A model generated the notes under the pieces. That model was not told the DNA's origin, made no database searches, and saw only the letters and a program-made list of their open reading frames with translations. The translations under genes and the position numbers were made by a program. DNA of 64,000 bases from Trichobilharzia szidati (taxonomy: Eukaryota; Platyhelminthes; Trematoda; Strigeidida; Schistosomatidae), in the NCBI GenBank assembly GCA_944472155.2, contig OX235274.1:38686052-38750051 (forward strand). Direction: 5' to 3'. Below are positions 11,546-23,149 of the stretch, piece by piece; positions within the stretch are counted from its first letter, which is position 1, and every line of letters begins with the position of its first letter.

Positions 11546-11739
11546 AGTGTGCAAAGAAATCTACGAATAAATGTGGTACCCCGAATGTAAGTTCCAGGGA
11601 TAATAAGAAACAGTAATAATGCATTGAGAAGACAAATACTGGGAGATGATAAAAGAATAAGGATGGTACGTGTAATGGACATATGGTTTTGAAAATCCCT
11701 CCTGGACGATATGTTTATAATATTTATACCTATTCGGAC

Positions 11740-12335
11740 GTTTCACCTAACTTTGTAATTATTATACCTATTTCTCCTAGACTGTGTATCATTAATTTGC
11801 CATTTGCACATCACATGTTCATTTTGACCTTTATTATTTGCCTTTGTCCTTATTTAATCTTTAATTGTAATACTTCTCTTTATGGTTGTGTGTACACTGA
11901 CAATGCGTTGTTTAACAATATGAGCTTGTTTCAGTGAATAAAGGTGTTTCTGACCCAGTACTGTCTACGGTAAGCGTTGATGTGTGATTCTTGTGGACAC
12001 AGACTTTGATCCCACTTCAGTGTCAATATACGTCTCGATTCTAAGACAATTTACATTTGAACTTTGGTCACCTTATTTTGTCTTACGGTACTTGTTTTGT
12101 ATTTGGAAATAAACATTGTCTGTAAAGCTGCCTGATGGCATTGTTGAAGTAAATTCCAGTTCTGACTTTATTATTGTTTAATAGGACCTCTAAAATATTG
12201 AAGAATAATCGTCTTTTCCCTACTTTTGGAACATTTCTTGATATGGCATGTCCCAACGAAGTTTTGTCGGCTATACAGTAGAATGTAGAGGTCGTTCTCT
12301 TGCATTCAGACCATAAGTGAATAAATTTGACCATT
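11740..12335 (-). repeat. Diverged repeat, sister of 50330-50905
   Basis: Alignable by eye with 50330-50905: TATTTGCCTTTGTCC, GGTACTTGTT, CTGTAAAGCTGCCTGATG and the end TTCTCTTGCATTCAGACC. The minus strand keeps an 83-codon ORF (12083-12334) with ECKRTTSTFYC and AIRQLYRQCLF. Two copies with a decayed ORF point to a transposon; I suspect the N-terminal or 5' part of a PLE but cannot prove it. Confidence 0.45.
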
Positions 12336-13164
12336 ATTGTATAGTGTGAACATGGTGATCAGGTACAGTAGAATGAATAAGCTTAGGGAAGATTCTAATG
12401 AAGATTAAGCAGTAATAATATTAATGACGTGAAATGAACTAGGTAAAATGGCGTAAAATTTAGATAGGCTTAAAAAGGCGAGAAAATAAGTGGTGATTAA
12501 GGCGAGGATAGCCTTATAATAATCCAGAGTAGACACAGAGTCTAAATGTGCTACTTTGGACAAGTAGGTAGGCTTTTCTTATTGACCCCGAAAGCTTTAG
12601 GTATAAGGTACGTAATCGTGTACTCAGTATCCGACTGTAAATACCTGTTATATCTTGATGTTCTGTTAACTGTCTACTAAATAAGATATTACTGTTTGTT
12701 GGCGTGGTCACTCCTTTTATAAACCGAAATCGAGAATTTTTAAGGGTGTGTAAGACCTAAATAATTGGCTTTGCAGGAACAGTTAAATCATCGGTAACTT
12801 ATCTTTAATGTTTGGCGTCAGTGTAAGCCTGTGTGCATTATTAATAAAGATTTCTACGTAGAATGAAATTATCATTCTTAGCGCTGTCATTTTCATTACT
12901 TCTTTAAACGTTGATGGTTCGTGACGGGGTGTCTTTTGAAGCTAATGAAATCTCTTAAGCTCCGATCACTGATTGGCTGATTAAGAAATACGTTCTCAGT
13001 TCATCTATTTCCTGAATAGCTTCTTATTTAAGTGGAATTTAATAGAAATTAATGGGTGAAAATTTATCCTAATTTTAGTCTGAGTGTTAAGACAATGTGA
13101 CAGCAGTCTTCAAGGATGACCGGTTGGGAATGCATGTGTAAATATATGTATTTGACAGAAATAA
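12336..13164. other. Unassigned stretch
   Basis: One short minus ORF (12514-12711) without support. Nothing else seen. Confidence 0.5.
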
Positions 13165-13345
13165 TCACAATTGTTAGATTTCCATCATGAGAGGTCATTG
13201 AAAGCCAGGGAGCCTTGGATGAGTGTTTGCTTTATTCTGAGGCTCTGTAGCAGTACTTACACACAACCTTACTGGGAGTCGAACCTAGGATCTTCAGATT
13301 ACGCGATAAACTTTGTTGGTCACTTCAGCCACCTGAGCTGAATTC
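13165..13345 (-). mobile_element. HHR-SINE fragment
   Basis: Reads AGAGGTCATTGAAAGCCAGG, then a hammerhead relic (TTCTGAGGCTCTGTAGCAGT) and the B box GAGTCGAACCTAGGATC. Confidence 0.55.
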
Positions 13346-13554
13346 TCACTTTGTCAACTCGCTGTGGTGCCAACGTCGACCAATGGCTTCTATGAGCATT
13401 CGCTTCGCATTGACATGGTGGACTCCACTAGTCACGTCTTCCCACAGCAGCTTCAGAAAATCCATCCAATAGCCATCAGTGAATTGACAACTGATATTCA
13501 GATTATGGGATTTGTAGGGATTTTGGATTCATTAAAATTGTTGGATTTTCGTAA

Positions 13555-13680
13555 CGAGCTATAACCGGTTAGAGATCATTGGAAACCGGGGAACAATTAG
13601 CACATATTTCCTCCTGTTCTGAGGCTCTTCAGTGGTGTGCACCCATGAACCCCTCCCTAAGAGTGGTCACTAATAGTGCC
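13555..13680 (-). mobile_element. HHR-SINE fragment
   Basis: Partial 3' half: GGTTAGAGATCATTGGAAAC, a GAGGCTCTTCAGTGGTGTGC hammerhead relic, and part of the head. Between this and the previous copy (13346-13554) nothing is recognised. Confidence 0.5.
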
Positions 13681-13859
13681 GTCTCAAAGCTTACCTGAAA
13701 TTTACATGTCCTAAAGAGTCTTTCAGTGAGTTGGTGACCCGTAACTACATGACCAGATGAAAATATCTAATAAAGTGTTTCAGTGTGTGACAAAATTATT
13801 GTCATTTCCAGACTTAAAGCATAACAAAAGAAATTCTGCTCATTGGACAAAATTTATCA

Positions 13860-14344
13860 AAATGTATTAGCAATATGATAGCTGTTGCTCTAGGAAATTG
13901 ATTTTTCATGCTTCGGAACACCTACCAGTGTGGATAAGTAAAGGTGTAGTGAAAACCATCAACAGCTCGATATTAGACCACTTGGTCCAAGCCGGCCACA
14001 AAGCTAACAATGAAGAATCCTTCTATCATCTATCGGTACCGGATAAATCGACAAAATCATCCAGGTACCGAAAATTCCAAACAGCAGAAGCTATTGCAAT
14101 CCGCCTAAAACAACCCGTGCTCTGTGTGCAGAAGAAACAGGTCCAGCCGCTATTACTTCCCAGGTCTTCTGTGGAGCCTGCAATCTATTTCGCATTATTG
14201 ACTTGATGTTATTTAAATATCAGTTTTATTAATAAACCTAATTCTTTCACTATTATGGATGCATATACCTGAAGAACCTGATGAAGAAGTTATCGAAAAG
14301 AATATTCTTTGCTCAGTAATCAATCGTTTGAAATCAATTACTAA
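13860..14344 (+). mobile_element. PLE, endonuclease C-terminus and 3' terminus
   Basis: An open frame reads HLPVWISKGVVKTINSSILD, then HLVQAGHKANNEESF and TAEAIAIRLKQPVLCVQKKQ, the conserved end of PLE proteins. The 3' region carries the hammerhead at 14274-14314. The GIY-YIG half itself is missing, so the copy is 5'-truncated. Sister of 33345-34340 (QTAEAIAIRLKQPVLCVQKK shared). Confidence 0.8.
14274..14314 (+). ncRNA. Hammerhead ribozyme motif, PLE terminus
   Basis: Same layout as the copy at 34269. The box is CTGATGA (14278-14284), GAAA starts at 14295, and stem III is the palindrome AAGAATATTCTT (14298-14309). Stem I is GAAC (14274-14277) with GCTC (14311-14314), with one mismatch; sister copies have GAGC. 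Stem II is weak (GA with TC). It follows the PLE endonuclease tail at 13860-14200. Confidence 0.55.
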
Positions 14345-15140
14345 ATTGTTTATTTATCTCATCTTGTAAAGTGAAAAGAATAGATTCTCTCTGCAGATAA
14401 GGTTGTAAAGTTGTTTTTTAGGATTTTACCTCTAATTATTACCTTCGAAATTAAGAAGATTGAAGATGTTTGATTGTTTGTTTGTTCCTTCTTCAACATT
14501 TTATCTGAAAGAATGAACAGATGAAGGTGTGATTGTTCTCCCCGCTCTCCTTTCTATACATCTCCCAATATTATTATCCTTGTGGAATCAAATGAAGCAA
14601 GTTTGTAAACACTCATCATCATATATCAAGAGACAGAAAAAAAGAATAATTGAAAAAAGAAGGTTGCAGATCTCTTTCTTTGTGTCTCTTGGTGCGTGTG
14701 TGTGTGTGAGTGAAAAGATGAGCTTGTTTTATTATCTCAAGCAAATAGAATGTCAAAAAGTAGGAGAATCTGTTCCAGGATACACTGATTAGTTCAACGA
14801 ATCATGATGCAACTGACAATAGTAAAGGTGATTAAAGGTATTTCAATCGACATTAAAGGAATTTGATTTTAGTTTCAAGTGAATTGAAAGCTGTTTGTTG
14901 TTTGTTCATGTGATTTTGTTTTCTTTTCGACAATAAAACAAAAGTTTCCTTTTTTGATTAATTTCACAACATTGTTTTGCCTTTTGTTTATCTCTGATTT
15001 TTATGAGATATGATGAAATGGTTTCTTGAAAATCATCATCATCATCATGGTTATTAGATTTTAGGGTGTTCAGATAAAAAAAGCAGGTGTTACTGATCAG
15101 TGGTATAAATATACTCTACATATGAAGGCTTAGCATATCT
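14345..15140. other. Unassigned stretch with microsatellites
   Basis: GT tract near 14693-14708 and TCA repeat near 15037-15049. No coding or element signature. Confidence 0.5.
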
Positions 15141-16165
15141 TGTCTTATGTCGAAATTGGAGAGACAAATGCAAGGTATGCTTGGAGAATTTATGCTGTAT
15201 AAACGTTATGTAGATGATACTCTCATTATTGGTAATAATAGTAAATCTATTGAAAACTTTATTACTCTATTTAATCATATTCATCTAAATATCCGAGTGA
15301 CTTCCGAACTCGAATCGAATAACAAACTCGGTTTCCTCGATATTACAATGACCAGGAGAGATGATGGAACGATTCAGCGATCTATTTTTCGTAAACAGAC
15401 ATGGAGTAGACAATATCTTCATTTTACCAGTTTTGTTCCTATCCAGTATAAACGTTCCCTAGTGAAATGTTTGTTCTCAAGGGCCCGAAAAATATGCACG
15501 AGTGACACAGTGATGGATGAGTTTCGACATATACATTCAGTTTTATTAGCTAATGGTTATCCGGAAAACTTTATCACTTGTCACAGTAAAGAAAGACCAC
15601 ATCTCGAAAAGACAGCTTCTGTACCAAAGAAAGCTATCTTTATTAACCTACCATTCAAGGGTGACCAGATTATTCAGTTGACAGCTCAAAGACTTCGGTC
15701 AGCCATCAAACGCACATTCTACGCCACATCTCTTTTTCTCACTTGCCGAACATTTTCGATCCCTGTACCTACGATTAAAGGACGAAATTCTGTGGACTCT
15801 ACTTCAAACTGTATCTACAAGTTCACCTGCAGCTGCGGTGACACCTATATAGGTAGAACCAACAGAATGTTCCAATGTCGTCGAAAAGAACATGTTTCAA
15901 AAATGGCTACTAAATCATATAGAAAATCCCAATGCGAGTAATCTGAATAGAAATCCAGCATCATCCATTGCAAAACACTTATTAATGTCAGGTCACAAAA
16001 TCAATATTAATGACTGTTTCACAATTATTTCACATAACTCTAATTCAAGGTTATTGAAGGTGATGGAAGCACTTTGGATTAATCACATACAGCCTAAACT
16101 GTGTGTACAAAAAACAATAGACTTCAATCTTCGCCTACCCTGGACTACATGACCTATTTAAATAT
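15141..16165 (+). mobile_element. PLE, longest coding copy: RT C-terminal part plus GIY-YIG endonuclease
   Basis: Penelope-like elements encode RT and, in most families, a GIY-YIG endonuclease. The frame 15147-15941 (264 codons) has the RT catalytic motif YVDDTLIIG at about residues 21-29, then LGFLDITMTRRDDG, NGYPENFI, IFINLPFKGDQI, and the cysteine motif CIYKFTCSCGDTYIGRT leading into GIY-YIG. A +1 shift near 15890-15930 moves the rest to frame 15892-16152, with SSIAKHLLMSGHKI and QPKLCVQKT. The 5' RT motifs are missing, so the insert is 5'-truncated and was mobilised by another copy. Confidence 0.9.
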
Positions 16166-16610
16166 GATTGGTCATTAGTATGTACTTTTGTTTTTTATTT
16201 AACTGAGTAATTGTCATGACCTTTATTTTATTATTGTTAACCATGTTAGTTGTAAAGCGGTTGTAAAGAAACTACGAAATGATATCATCTCGCGAAATTT
16301 GTCTTCTTAATGCCTTATTCAAATTTATGTACATATGTATTATACGGTCGTATGAATTTAATTCAAAACTTTGAGTGTATTCATGAGTCAGTATCCTGTG
16401 GTGCACTGTTTAAATATGTGAATGCAATGCTGTTCTTTTTTTATTTTATTTCTCTTTTTCTTTTTGTTGCTGTTGCTTTATATTTCTAAATCCTTATAAA
16501 ATTTATGAGGTAATTAGATGCAATATTGTAATGAACGCTGAAAATTCCATACCTGTACCACAAATACTGTTTGGAATAAAGCCATTATTATTATTATTAT
16601 TCATGTCATA
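16166..16610 (+). mobile_element. 3' region of PLE or another element with SINE-B-like tail
   Basis: Non-coding AT-rich sequence ends with CCATACCTGTACCA, AAATACTGTTTGGAATAAAG and a TTA microsatellite. This end matches the tail of SINE-B. Whether it belongs to the PLE above or to a separate 3' fragment cannot be settled here. Confidence 0.5.
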
Positions 16611-16689
16611 CACATAATGTATTATACTTACATAAAATATCCTTTGAGCTAACATATGTGAACATATTTAACTTTCAAGAGTTTGGTTT

Positions 16690-16835
16690 GTTAGGATTAG
16701 ATTTGTTTATATGAGTTTGACAACGGATTGACATCAATTAGAGAACCATTGAAAACCAGGAAGTACTAGACAGCTGTTTCATCCGTCTAGTTTGGGAATC
16801 ATCGGCAGTAACACCCACTGGTCCATCCAGTCAAG
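16690..16835 (-). mobile_element. HHR-SINE, minus copy (partial)
   Basis: GACATCAATTAGAGAACCAT at left, hammerhead relic GACAGCTGTTTCATCCG, then it is cut off at the start of the head (CCCACTGGTCCATCC). Confidence 0.6.
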
Positions 16836-17115
16836 TGTGAGGATTGAGTTCCCACCGATTACATTGTTTGGTGCCAGTTGCGCTAAATCACGCATTGGTA
16901 GAAGTTAGAATTCATGAGCTAGCCGTTGAATTGGTTCCCTGTCGCTGAATTGTTTACGAGCTTACCTTGTAACCAGAAGTTCCTGGGTTCGAACTCCATT
17001 CGATGCGTACTGACGGTGATTCTCAAACTAAGATGAAACAGCTTTCCAGTACTCCAATGCTTGTTTTCACTGGTTCTCTAACTGATATCAATCAGTGGTC
17101 AAACTCGTATATTTA
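16836..17115 (+). mobile_element. HHR-SINE, plus copy
   Basis: The 5' body and B box (CTGGGTTCGAACTCC) are followed by a hammerhead with the box lost (CTGACGGTGATTCTC) but AGATGAAACAGC kept. Head-to-head with 16690-16835. Confidence 0.65.
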
Positions 17116-17154
17116 ACTTTGTAAGCCTGTTTCACTTACTTAAATATATGGGAA

Positions 17155-17838
17155 GTCAGTTAAAATATATCAGAAGTAGCAATAGACAGGGATTTAAATG
17201 AACATAAAGAAGACTGAGGTGATGAAGATAACCATAGGTCAACAACAACAAGCACCGGTCACTATACAAAGAAGAAATTCGAAAGAGGTCATTTATCTAG
17301 GTAGTGGTATCGTTTTAACTACAGTCAGCATCAATGAGGATATCAAAACCGGGATCGAAAAGACAAGGCCGATCTTCAACACGATGATGTCAATTTGGAA
17401 ATCTGATGCACTCACTTAGCATAAAGTACAAAATTAGGATTCGCATCACCAACGTAAAGTCAGCTGGATCTTCTTTACGGGTTAAAGACTTGTTGTACAC
17501 GTCATCAAAATCATTTCAAACAGCAATCTGAGGACTTTTATCAACAACTGCCTTCTGTGGCTTCATTAAGGGGGTCGGATGGCCCGTCGGAAGGAAGAAT
17601 TAGTTACAAGAAACTTTGGTAATGAACCAGTCAGCATTATATCGCTCAATAAATATTCCGAGGCGAATAGAGTTGCAATTCGAATGCGAAAAGGTGAGTT
17701 GGAAGTCCGAGTGTGACACGGAGGGGCTCGCGTGAGGAGGAGATGAGAGGCAGCTTAAGAGGACTGAAGAGGACAGGATAAAATTGAGATATTCTATTGA
17801 AGCCGCCTGTTATATTTCGATCCCAAAAGAATGATAAT
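17155..17838 (+). mobile_element. RTE-like LINE fragment
   Basis: The frame 17198-17419 holds NIKKTEVMKI, the Gln run QQQQ, and VIYLGSG. Downstream are RNKRRLRIEVGS-like relics and the Arg-rich C-terminal region (about 17640-17790). The canonical 3' tail GAAGCC is followed by unrelated sequence. Confidence 0.7.
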
Positions 17839-18329
17839 AAAAAATACAATTAGGATACCACCATAGAAAATGTGCTGATATCAAAGCGCTTTCTTATGAA
17901 ATATTTCTTTATATATATATATATATATTAAACGACTACTTGTAAAGAGATTATTTTATTACGTGTCATCAAATATATGAATGTTTATCATTGATCATAA
18001 GTCTTAAGACAAAATAAGATTTTTCGGAACTTTGCTACACCTGTAATTATATTTAGGAAGAATATTCCCACTGGATTCTGTACTCAGAAACATTAAATTA
18101 GGAACTTCTTTTTGCCCTTTCAAAAGCAAATAACGATATCTTTTAATATTGTCCTAGACTCTAAAGTTACTTCAACTGTTAATTTACGGTCACACTGATT
18201 TTCAGTATTTAATGACGTGTTTCTCAACTCTTAGTTAATGTGGTGACAGGAAGCTGAGTGGTGTCACAACTCAGGGAATGAATGGCTTCATAATACACTA
18301 TATATATATATATATATATATTCGATAAC
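17839..18329. other. Unassigned stretch with TA tracts
   Basis: TA microsatellites at 17909-17929 and 18299-18321. No other feature. Confidence 0.5.
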
Positions 18330-19160
18330 ACGTGTTCATTGTTGAATCGATAAACACAGATTCAGTGAATAACCTCTCTCCTCACCAAACTACGTTAATT
18401 CAAAAAAAACTTTTTCACTACTCCATCCTATTTTGTAATTACTTGCAAGTGAATGCAGTGCAATGGATGAGCTTGTTTCTAGGTTATTTAACTTACCGGG
18501 GTTAGTTATTCTAGCTGTAGCTAAATTCCTATATTCCCATAGTCTAACTGACCCCGAACTGCTGGTTTAACCTATGTAATTGACCTCATAGTCAGCATTG
18601 CATAGTATTTGATAAGTTATATTATTTTTTAAAATTGGATCTGTTGGATCCTTAAGCCGACAAAGTTTATCTCTGAGAGAGTTGGTTGGTTGGTTTGAAT
18701 GCCAACCTAATTTCAGCCTCAATGAGAATCCTAAGTAAGTCTCTTGACATTCCTTCTTTATATGGCAGTACTACAGAGGTATAAGTATAAAACTTGAGCA
18801 CAGCGGGAGAATAGTACTCCATTATAGATAAGATTTTATTCTGATAAGTGACACAGTGTTATACAGTAATATTAACTGATGACCATGTTTCGAGCACAAA
18901 TTATTGCCACTCATAATCATGTCAAGTCCTTGATATTTATCAGAGTGTGTCGATTTCCTATAAATCCTAGTATCCACCCACCCACCATCTTGTTTTCGTT
19001 TTATTCTACAGTCTAGTCTAGTATGGTTTACTCACCCTGTTCGTTTCCTAACTCAGAAGTGAATTGGATTCCGTCTACCGTTGAGCTTATTTGTGTTAAA
19101 AAGTGAGGAATATGTTCAGATTTGAACGCAGTGAATGTGTTATCCACATATCACCATAAC
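18330..19160 (-). mobile_element. PLE remnant split by a PLE terminus
   Basis: Minus-strand RT relics at 18960-19155 (TVDGIQFTSELGNEQGE, then a stop) and endonuclease relics at 18330-18790 belong to one PLE. A terminal sequence (18790-18935, with GATGACCATGTTTCGAGCAC) lies between them, so a second element end was probably inserted. Confidence 0.6.
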
Positions 19161-20600
19161 CTAGGAGGAAGATTAAACGTTCTAAGACAATTAATATATG
19201 TGTAAAACTTGAGCACTGTGGTAGTAAGTAATTCCATATTAGCTTGTTTATTAGATATATCACACAGTGAAACAGTATTATTTACTGGATGACACAGTTT
19301 TGAACAAAATTTATTGTTCATAATCATATCAACTGTAATCACACGACTTTGACACTTGAGTTTTATAGTTTTCTTTGTTCTCTCCTATTTGTCGTAGGGG
19401 GAGTAGAATTTTCCAGATATCTGGGACAGGTGTTGAATCATTCCTATTACATGTATTTGTAGTTGATTCGATAAACAAAGCTTCTGTTATCAATCTCTCC
19501 CTATACCTTGTGACATTAGATTTTGAAACTGTCATGCTATCCCATCCTATTGTATGGTTCTGTGTGACTGCATGTAGTGCTATAGCTGAACTATTCTCTA
19601 GATTTCTTATCTTATTCGGGTCAACTAATCTAGATTTTGCTTGGTTTTTATGCTCAGCTAGTCTGACTGCCCCTGTTCTACTAGTTTGACCTATGTATTT
19701 GACCTGACAATAATTGCAGGGTATTAGATAAACTAAATTGTTTTGTCTTAAAGGCTCTACAGGATCCTTTAACCGACAAAGCTTGCTTCTAATTGAGTTT
19801 GTGGGTTTGAATGCCATTTTTATTCCTGCCTTGTTAAGAATTCTGTGTAAGGTTTCCGAGGTTCCTTCCTTGTATGGAATTACTACTGATGATTTAGATT
19901 CCTTATTATTGGTGTCGTCATTAATATTATTATTATCATCACTATTATTATTATCACTATTATTGTTATTATCACTATCGCTACTATCATTATTTATTTC
20001 ATTTTTACATTTCCTTACATATTTCTTGACTAATTTATCCGGGTAATTATTAAGTTTCAAAGCTTCTTTTATGTGTATCAGTTCCTGTTTTAGATTTTTT
20101 TGGTACTACTTGGTTTTTGTACTCTGTCATTTAAACATTTCACCAATCCTATTTTTACTGACATAGGATGGGATGATCGGAAGTCTAAATATGTGTTTGG
20201 GTGTGTGGGTTTCCCGTAAATACAAGTGTTTAACTTCCCATCTTCTTTCCTCTTTACGCTGCAATCTAACATTGGCAGCTCCCCTTCCTGATTTTCCAAT
20301 TCATAAGTGAATTGAATTGCTTCAACCTTCGAGTTGATGTGTTCGAGAAACCTATATATATCTTGTATTTTAAGTACAATGAATGTGTCATCTACATACC
20401 TCCACCATACTTTTGGGATGGGGTGAACGTTTCAATCGCTATGCTTTCCCACTTATCTATGAATATATCTGCTACAACTGGGGATATTGGTGATCCCATG
20501 GCAACTCCTTCAGTCATTCAGAAACTTCGAAACGTCATCCAGTAATTAATACTGTTTCACTGTGTGATATATCTAATAAACAAACTAATGTGGAATTACG
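19161..20600 (-). mobile_element. PLE with RT, GIY-YIG and inverted terminal pieces
   Basis: On the minus strand, RT relics GVAMGSPISPVVADIF and YVDDTFIVLKI (20320-20545) precede IQFTYELENQEGELPMLDCS (20240-20330). The open frame 19329-20060 (243 codons) follows. It has an Asn/Asp-rich spacer from a TTA/ATC tract, then NLVYLIPCNYCQVKYIGQT and the GIY-YIG C-terminus. The left end (19210-19345) and right end (20539-20600) share sequence in opposite orientation, an inverted terminal arrangement. One shift separates RT from endonuclease. Confidence 0.85.
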
Positions 20601-21234
20601 TTCTAAGACTTTTGTATTTACTTTTGCATTAAATATACCAGCCGGCTTCACTACTAACACCAGGAATTGGCTTTACAAACTATAAAACTATTCATATAAT
20701 TTAAATAGTTGTTACTTGAAACTAACCAAATAAAGAGACTTTCAATTTATTTCACTACTAATGCTTCATATATTGTATGGCAGGAAATGAACTAGTTTCA
20801 TATACTTCCCACTCTCAAAGAATAGGTTTGTGACTTTGAAAGGAATGTCCTTTATTTTGAGATTCCAATCCTTACTTGCAGTTGCAAAAGTGAATAGTGT
20901 ACTGGAAAACAAAGAACTCATATTTAAGGCGGTTTCGTTAAATTTTGAATCGAATTCTAGCTAAAAGAGAGTATAATATTTTATGGCATCCAATGTGAGT
21001 ATATTTTGAAACATCAAATTGACTAAGCCAACTGACTTTGAAATGAACAGGATTTCCCGAATATAATTTTAACTGTGATAGAACTATTGTATTGTTTTGT
21101 TAAGAAATCTGTTTAGCATAAATGGCACACATTAATGGCTCGATGTTAAGATTAGAAATTACTTTAGTTAGTATATATAACGTTCAAGGAGATATTTGTT
21201 AAATCAGCGAAATAAGATGAAGCAGATTTCAATT
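20601..21234. other. Unassigned stretch
   Basis: No repeat family or exon recognised. Confidence 0.5.
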
Positions 21235-21660
21235 CTGATCAAGAACTGGTTTCTTCTAGAGAACCAGTGGAGATCACGGAATACTGGGCAGGTGTTTCGT
21301 TCTAGTTTCGGCCGCTACCATTTGACCTAACCTTGACCTCACCAAGGATCAAACCCAGGAACTTAAGGTTACAAGGTTATCTCGTTGAGCATTGTAAAGT
21401 AGAGCCTCAATCTTGAGCCTTGAGGTTTCAATAGTAGTGGTGTTTTTTACACTGTAGAATTGTTAGCCTAATGTCCAACCTTCCCTCTTTATTGGGTGTA
21501 CAACCGGCTAAGGGATATAGTGTGTGCCGGTCGGGAATCAAACCCTGGAGCACATAAAACGTGATTGGTAAGCACTCTAATGGTGAACTAGTGACGCACA
21601 GAACAAGACAGCTGTCCAGTAATTCTTCGTTTTCAGGGTTTCTCTAGGTGAATTCAAATT
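21235..21660 (-). mobile_element. HHR-SINE interrupted by SINE-A
   Basis: HHR-SINE pieces lie at 21240-21390 (B box GGATCAAACCCAGGAAC) and 21600-21660 (GACAGCTGTCCAGTAA, this one plus-oriented). Between them a SINE-A in minus orientation spans about 21395-21600 (GGGAATCAAACCCTGGAGC). Confidence 0.55.
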
Positions 21661-22029
21661 CTGATTAAAATTAAAGACATCAGATCCCTAAAAACTAATA
21701 CTAGATAAAATAGAACCAAGCGTCTTCTTGAAATCAAAGGGAAAAAAGTCTATAAATAAATTTGTGTATGTTTTCAGGAATAATTTTGATATGTATGTGA
21801 AAGTGTTCACCTTAGCAAATTCAAGGATTAAAGGGATTTACGTAACACTCCAGGGTTCTTAGGCTAAGTAGCTTATTATTATTATTACTAAATTATTAGT
21901 TGCATCGTGTCATAAACTACTGACAGTAAAGCTTTAACTGGAATCTAAGAACTCTTCAGATAATTCATGTGACAATCGTGATATTTGTGACACTCATACA
22001 GATGTGAATGAAGTCAAAAAATCATGCTT
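21661..22029. other. Unassigned stretch
   Basis: A short TTA run near 21872. Nothing else. Confidence 0.5.
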
Positions 22030-23110
22030 GCTAAACTTTTTTTGAAAGAAAATGTGCCTTGATAAACTTTTCTCGCTGTGTGAATGGCATACAACAAGGT
22101 ATACTCATAAATTAATAAACAACATATTTGAAGACATCAAATTCACGAGAGAAGAAGAATTAGATAACAAAATCCCATTTTTAGATGTCTTAATCAGGAG
22201 AGCCAACACAGGAGATTTAGAGACACAAGTATATAGAAAATCAACGCACACACAGATCAAATACTCAACTGTACTAGCAATAATCCAGTTACTTACAAAC
22301 GGAACTGTGTGCAGACATTGTTTAAAAGAGTTCAGACACATTGTAGCACTTCAGAGTTGAAAAGAATGGAAGAAAAGTACCTACAAACGGTCTTCAAAAA
22401 TAATGGTTATCCACAAAATTTCATCAAAAAGTGTTTAAAGTCGAATCAAACACCAACAAAGAACCATCACCAAAGACCACAAGAAAATTCATCCTACCAT
22501 ACATGAGAAATATCTCTGAAATAATAGCTAGAATACTGAAACTGTTTGATATAGATATAGCACACAAGCCAGTCAAATCGCTTAATTCGATATTATGCAA
22601 ACCAAAAGATCCAACAGAAAAAGGAGATAAAATTAATACCATTTACAAAATAAATTGTATGAACTGCAACAAACATTACATCGGCCAAAGTGGGCGTCCC
22701 ATTCAAATCAGAATCGAAGAACATAAATCAGCCGTGAAAAGACATGATATGTATTCTTAAGTATCAATGCATACAGACAAATATGGTCATCAATTTGATT
22801 GGGATCATGTTAAAATCTTAGACAGAGGAAACACGAAAAGTGCCAGAGAATTCCCAGAAGCCTGGTACTCAAGCGAAAATGCAATTAACAATCACGTTCA
22901 TATAAATGAAATATACCAAGTAATAAAAAGTAAATCAGGTGACCAAAATGTTTAAAATCCAAGTCAATAGAAAATGGTCAATACATATGTAAAGATAGTA
23001 ACCAGGAGACGCAATTACATCACTCATGAAGAAATGTAAGTCATTTAACTTTATGCTAAATATTGCGCTGAAGATGTTGTCGAGAAGGACGACGAAAGCT
23101 TCGCAACTAA
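22030..23110 (+). mobile_element. PLE, third lineage, RT C-terminus, GIY-YIG and hammerhead terminus
   Basis: Three frames give a recognisable protein: DNKIPFLDVLIRR and VYRKSTHTQIKYS (22052-22360), KNNGYPQNFIKKC (22309-22506), then IYKINCMNCNKHYIGQSGR (22431-22760) and DWDHVKILDRGNTKSAREF (22767-22955). The CMNC finger separates it from the CSCG and CNYC lineages. Frameshifts occur near 22320, 22430 and 22760. The 3' end has the hammerhead at 23063. Confidence 0.85.
23063..23106 (+). ncRNA. Hammerhead ribozyme motif at a PLE 3' terminus
   Basis: All hammerhead parts occur in order. Stem I is TTGCG (23063-23067) with CGCAA (23102-23106). The conserved box is CTGAAGA (23068-23074, fitting CUGANGA). 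Stem II is GTTGTC (23076-23081) with GACGAC (23088-23093) around a six-base loop. GAAA is at 23094-23097. Stem III is a minimal palindrome AGCT (23097-23100), followed by the cleavage-site base T23101. One extra T (23075) sits between the box and stem II. The motif lies about 100 bp after the PLE endonuclease remnant on the same strand. Hammerheads with very short stem III are known from PLE terminal repeats; such motifs usually cleave as dimers. Confidence 0.75.
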
Positions 23111-23149
23111 GCCAACCAGCTCAGAGAACACTATTAATTGCAAAACAAG

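Noticed and set aside
14693..14710. Functional GT/TA tracts or CRISPR-like array
   Set aside because: Simple microsatellites only; the genome is eukaryotic and there are no spaced identical repeats.
19738..20046. Leu/Ser-rich plus-strand ORF as a gene
   Set aside because: It is the antisense shadow of the Asn/Asp-rich spacer of a minus-strand PLE.
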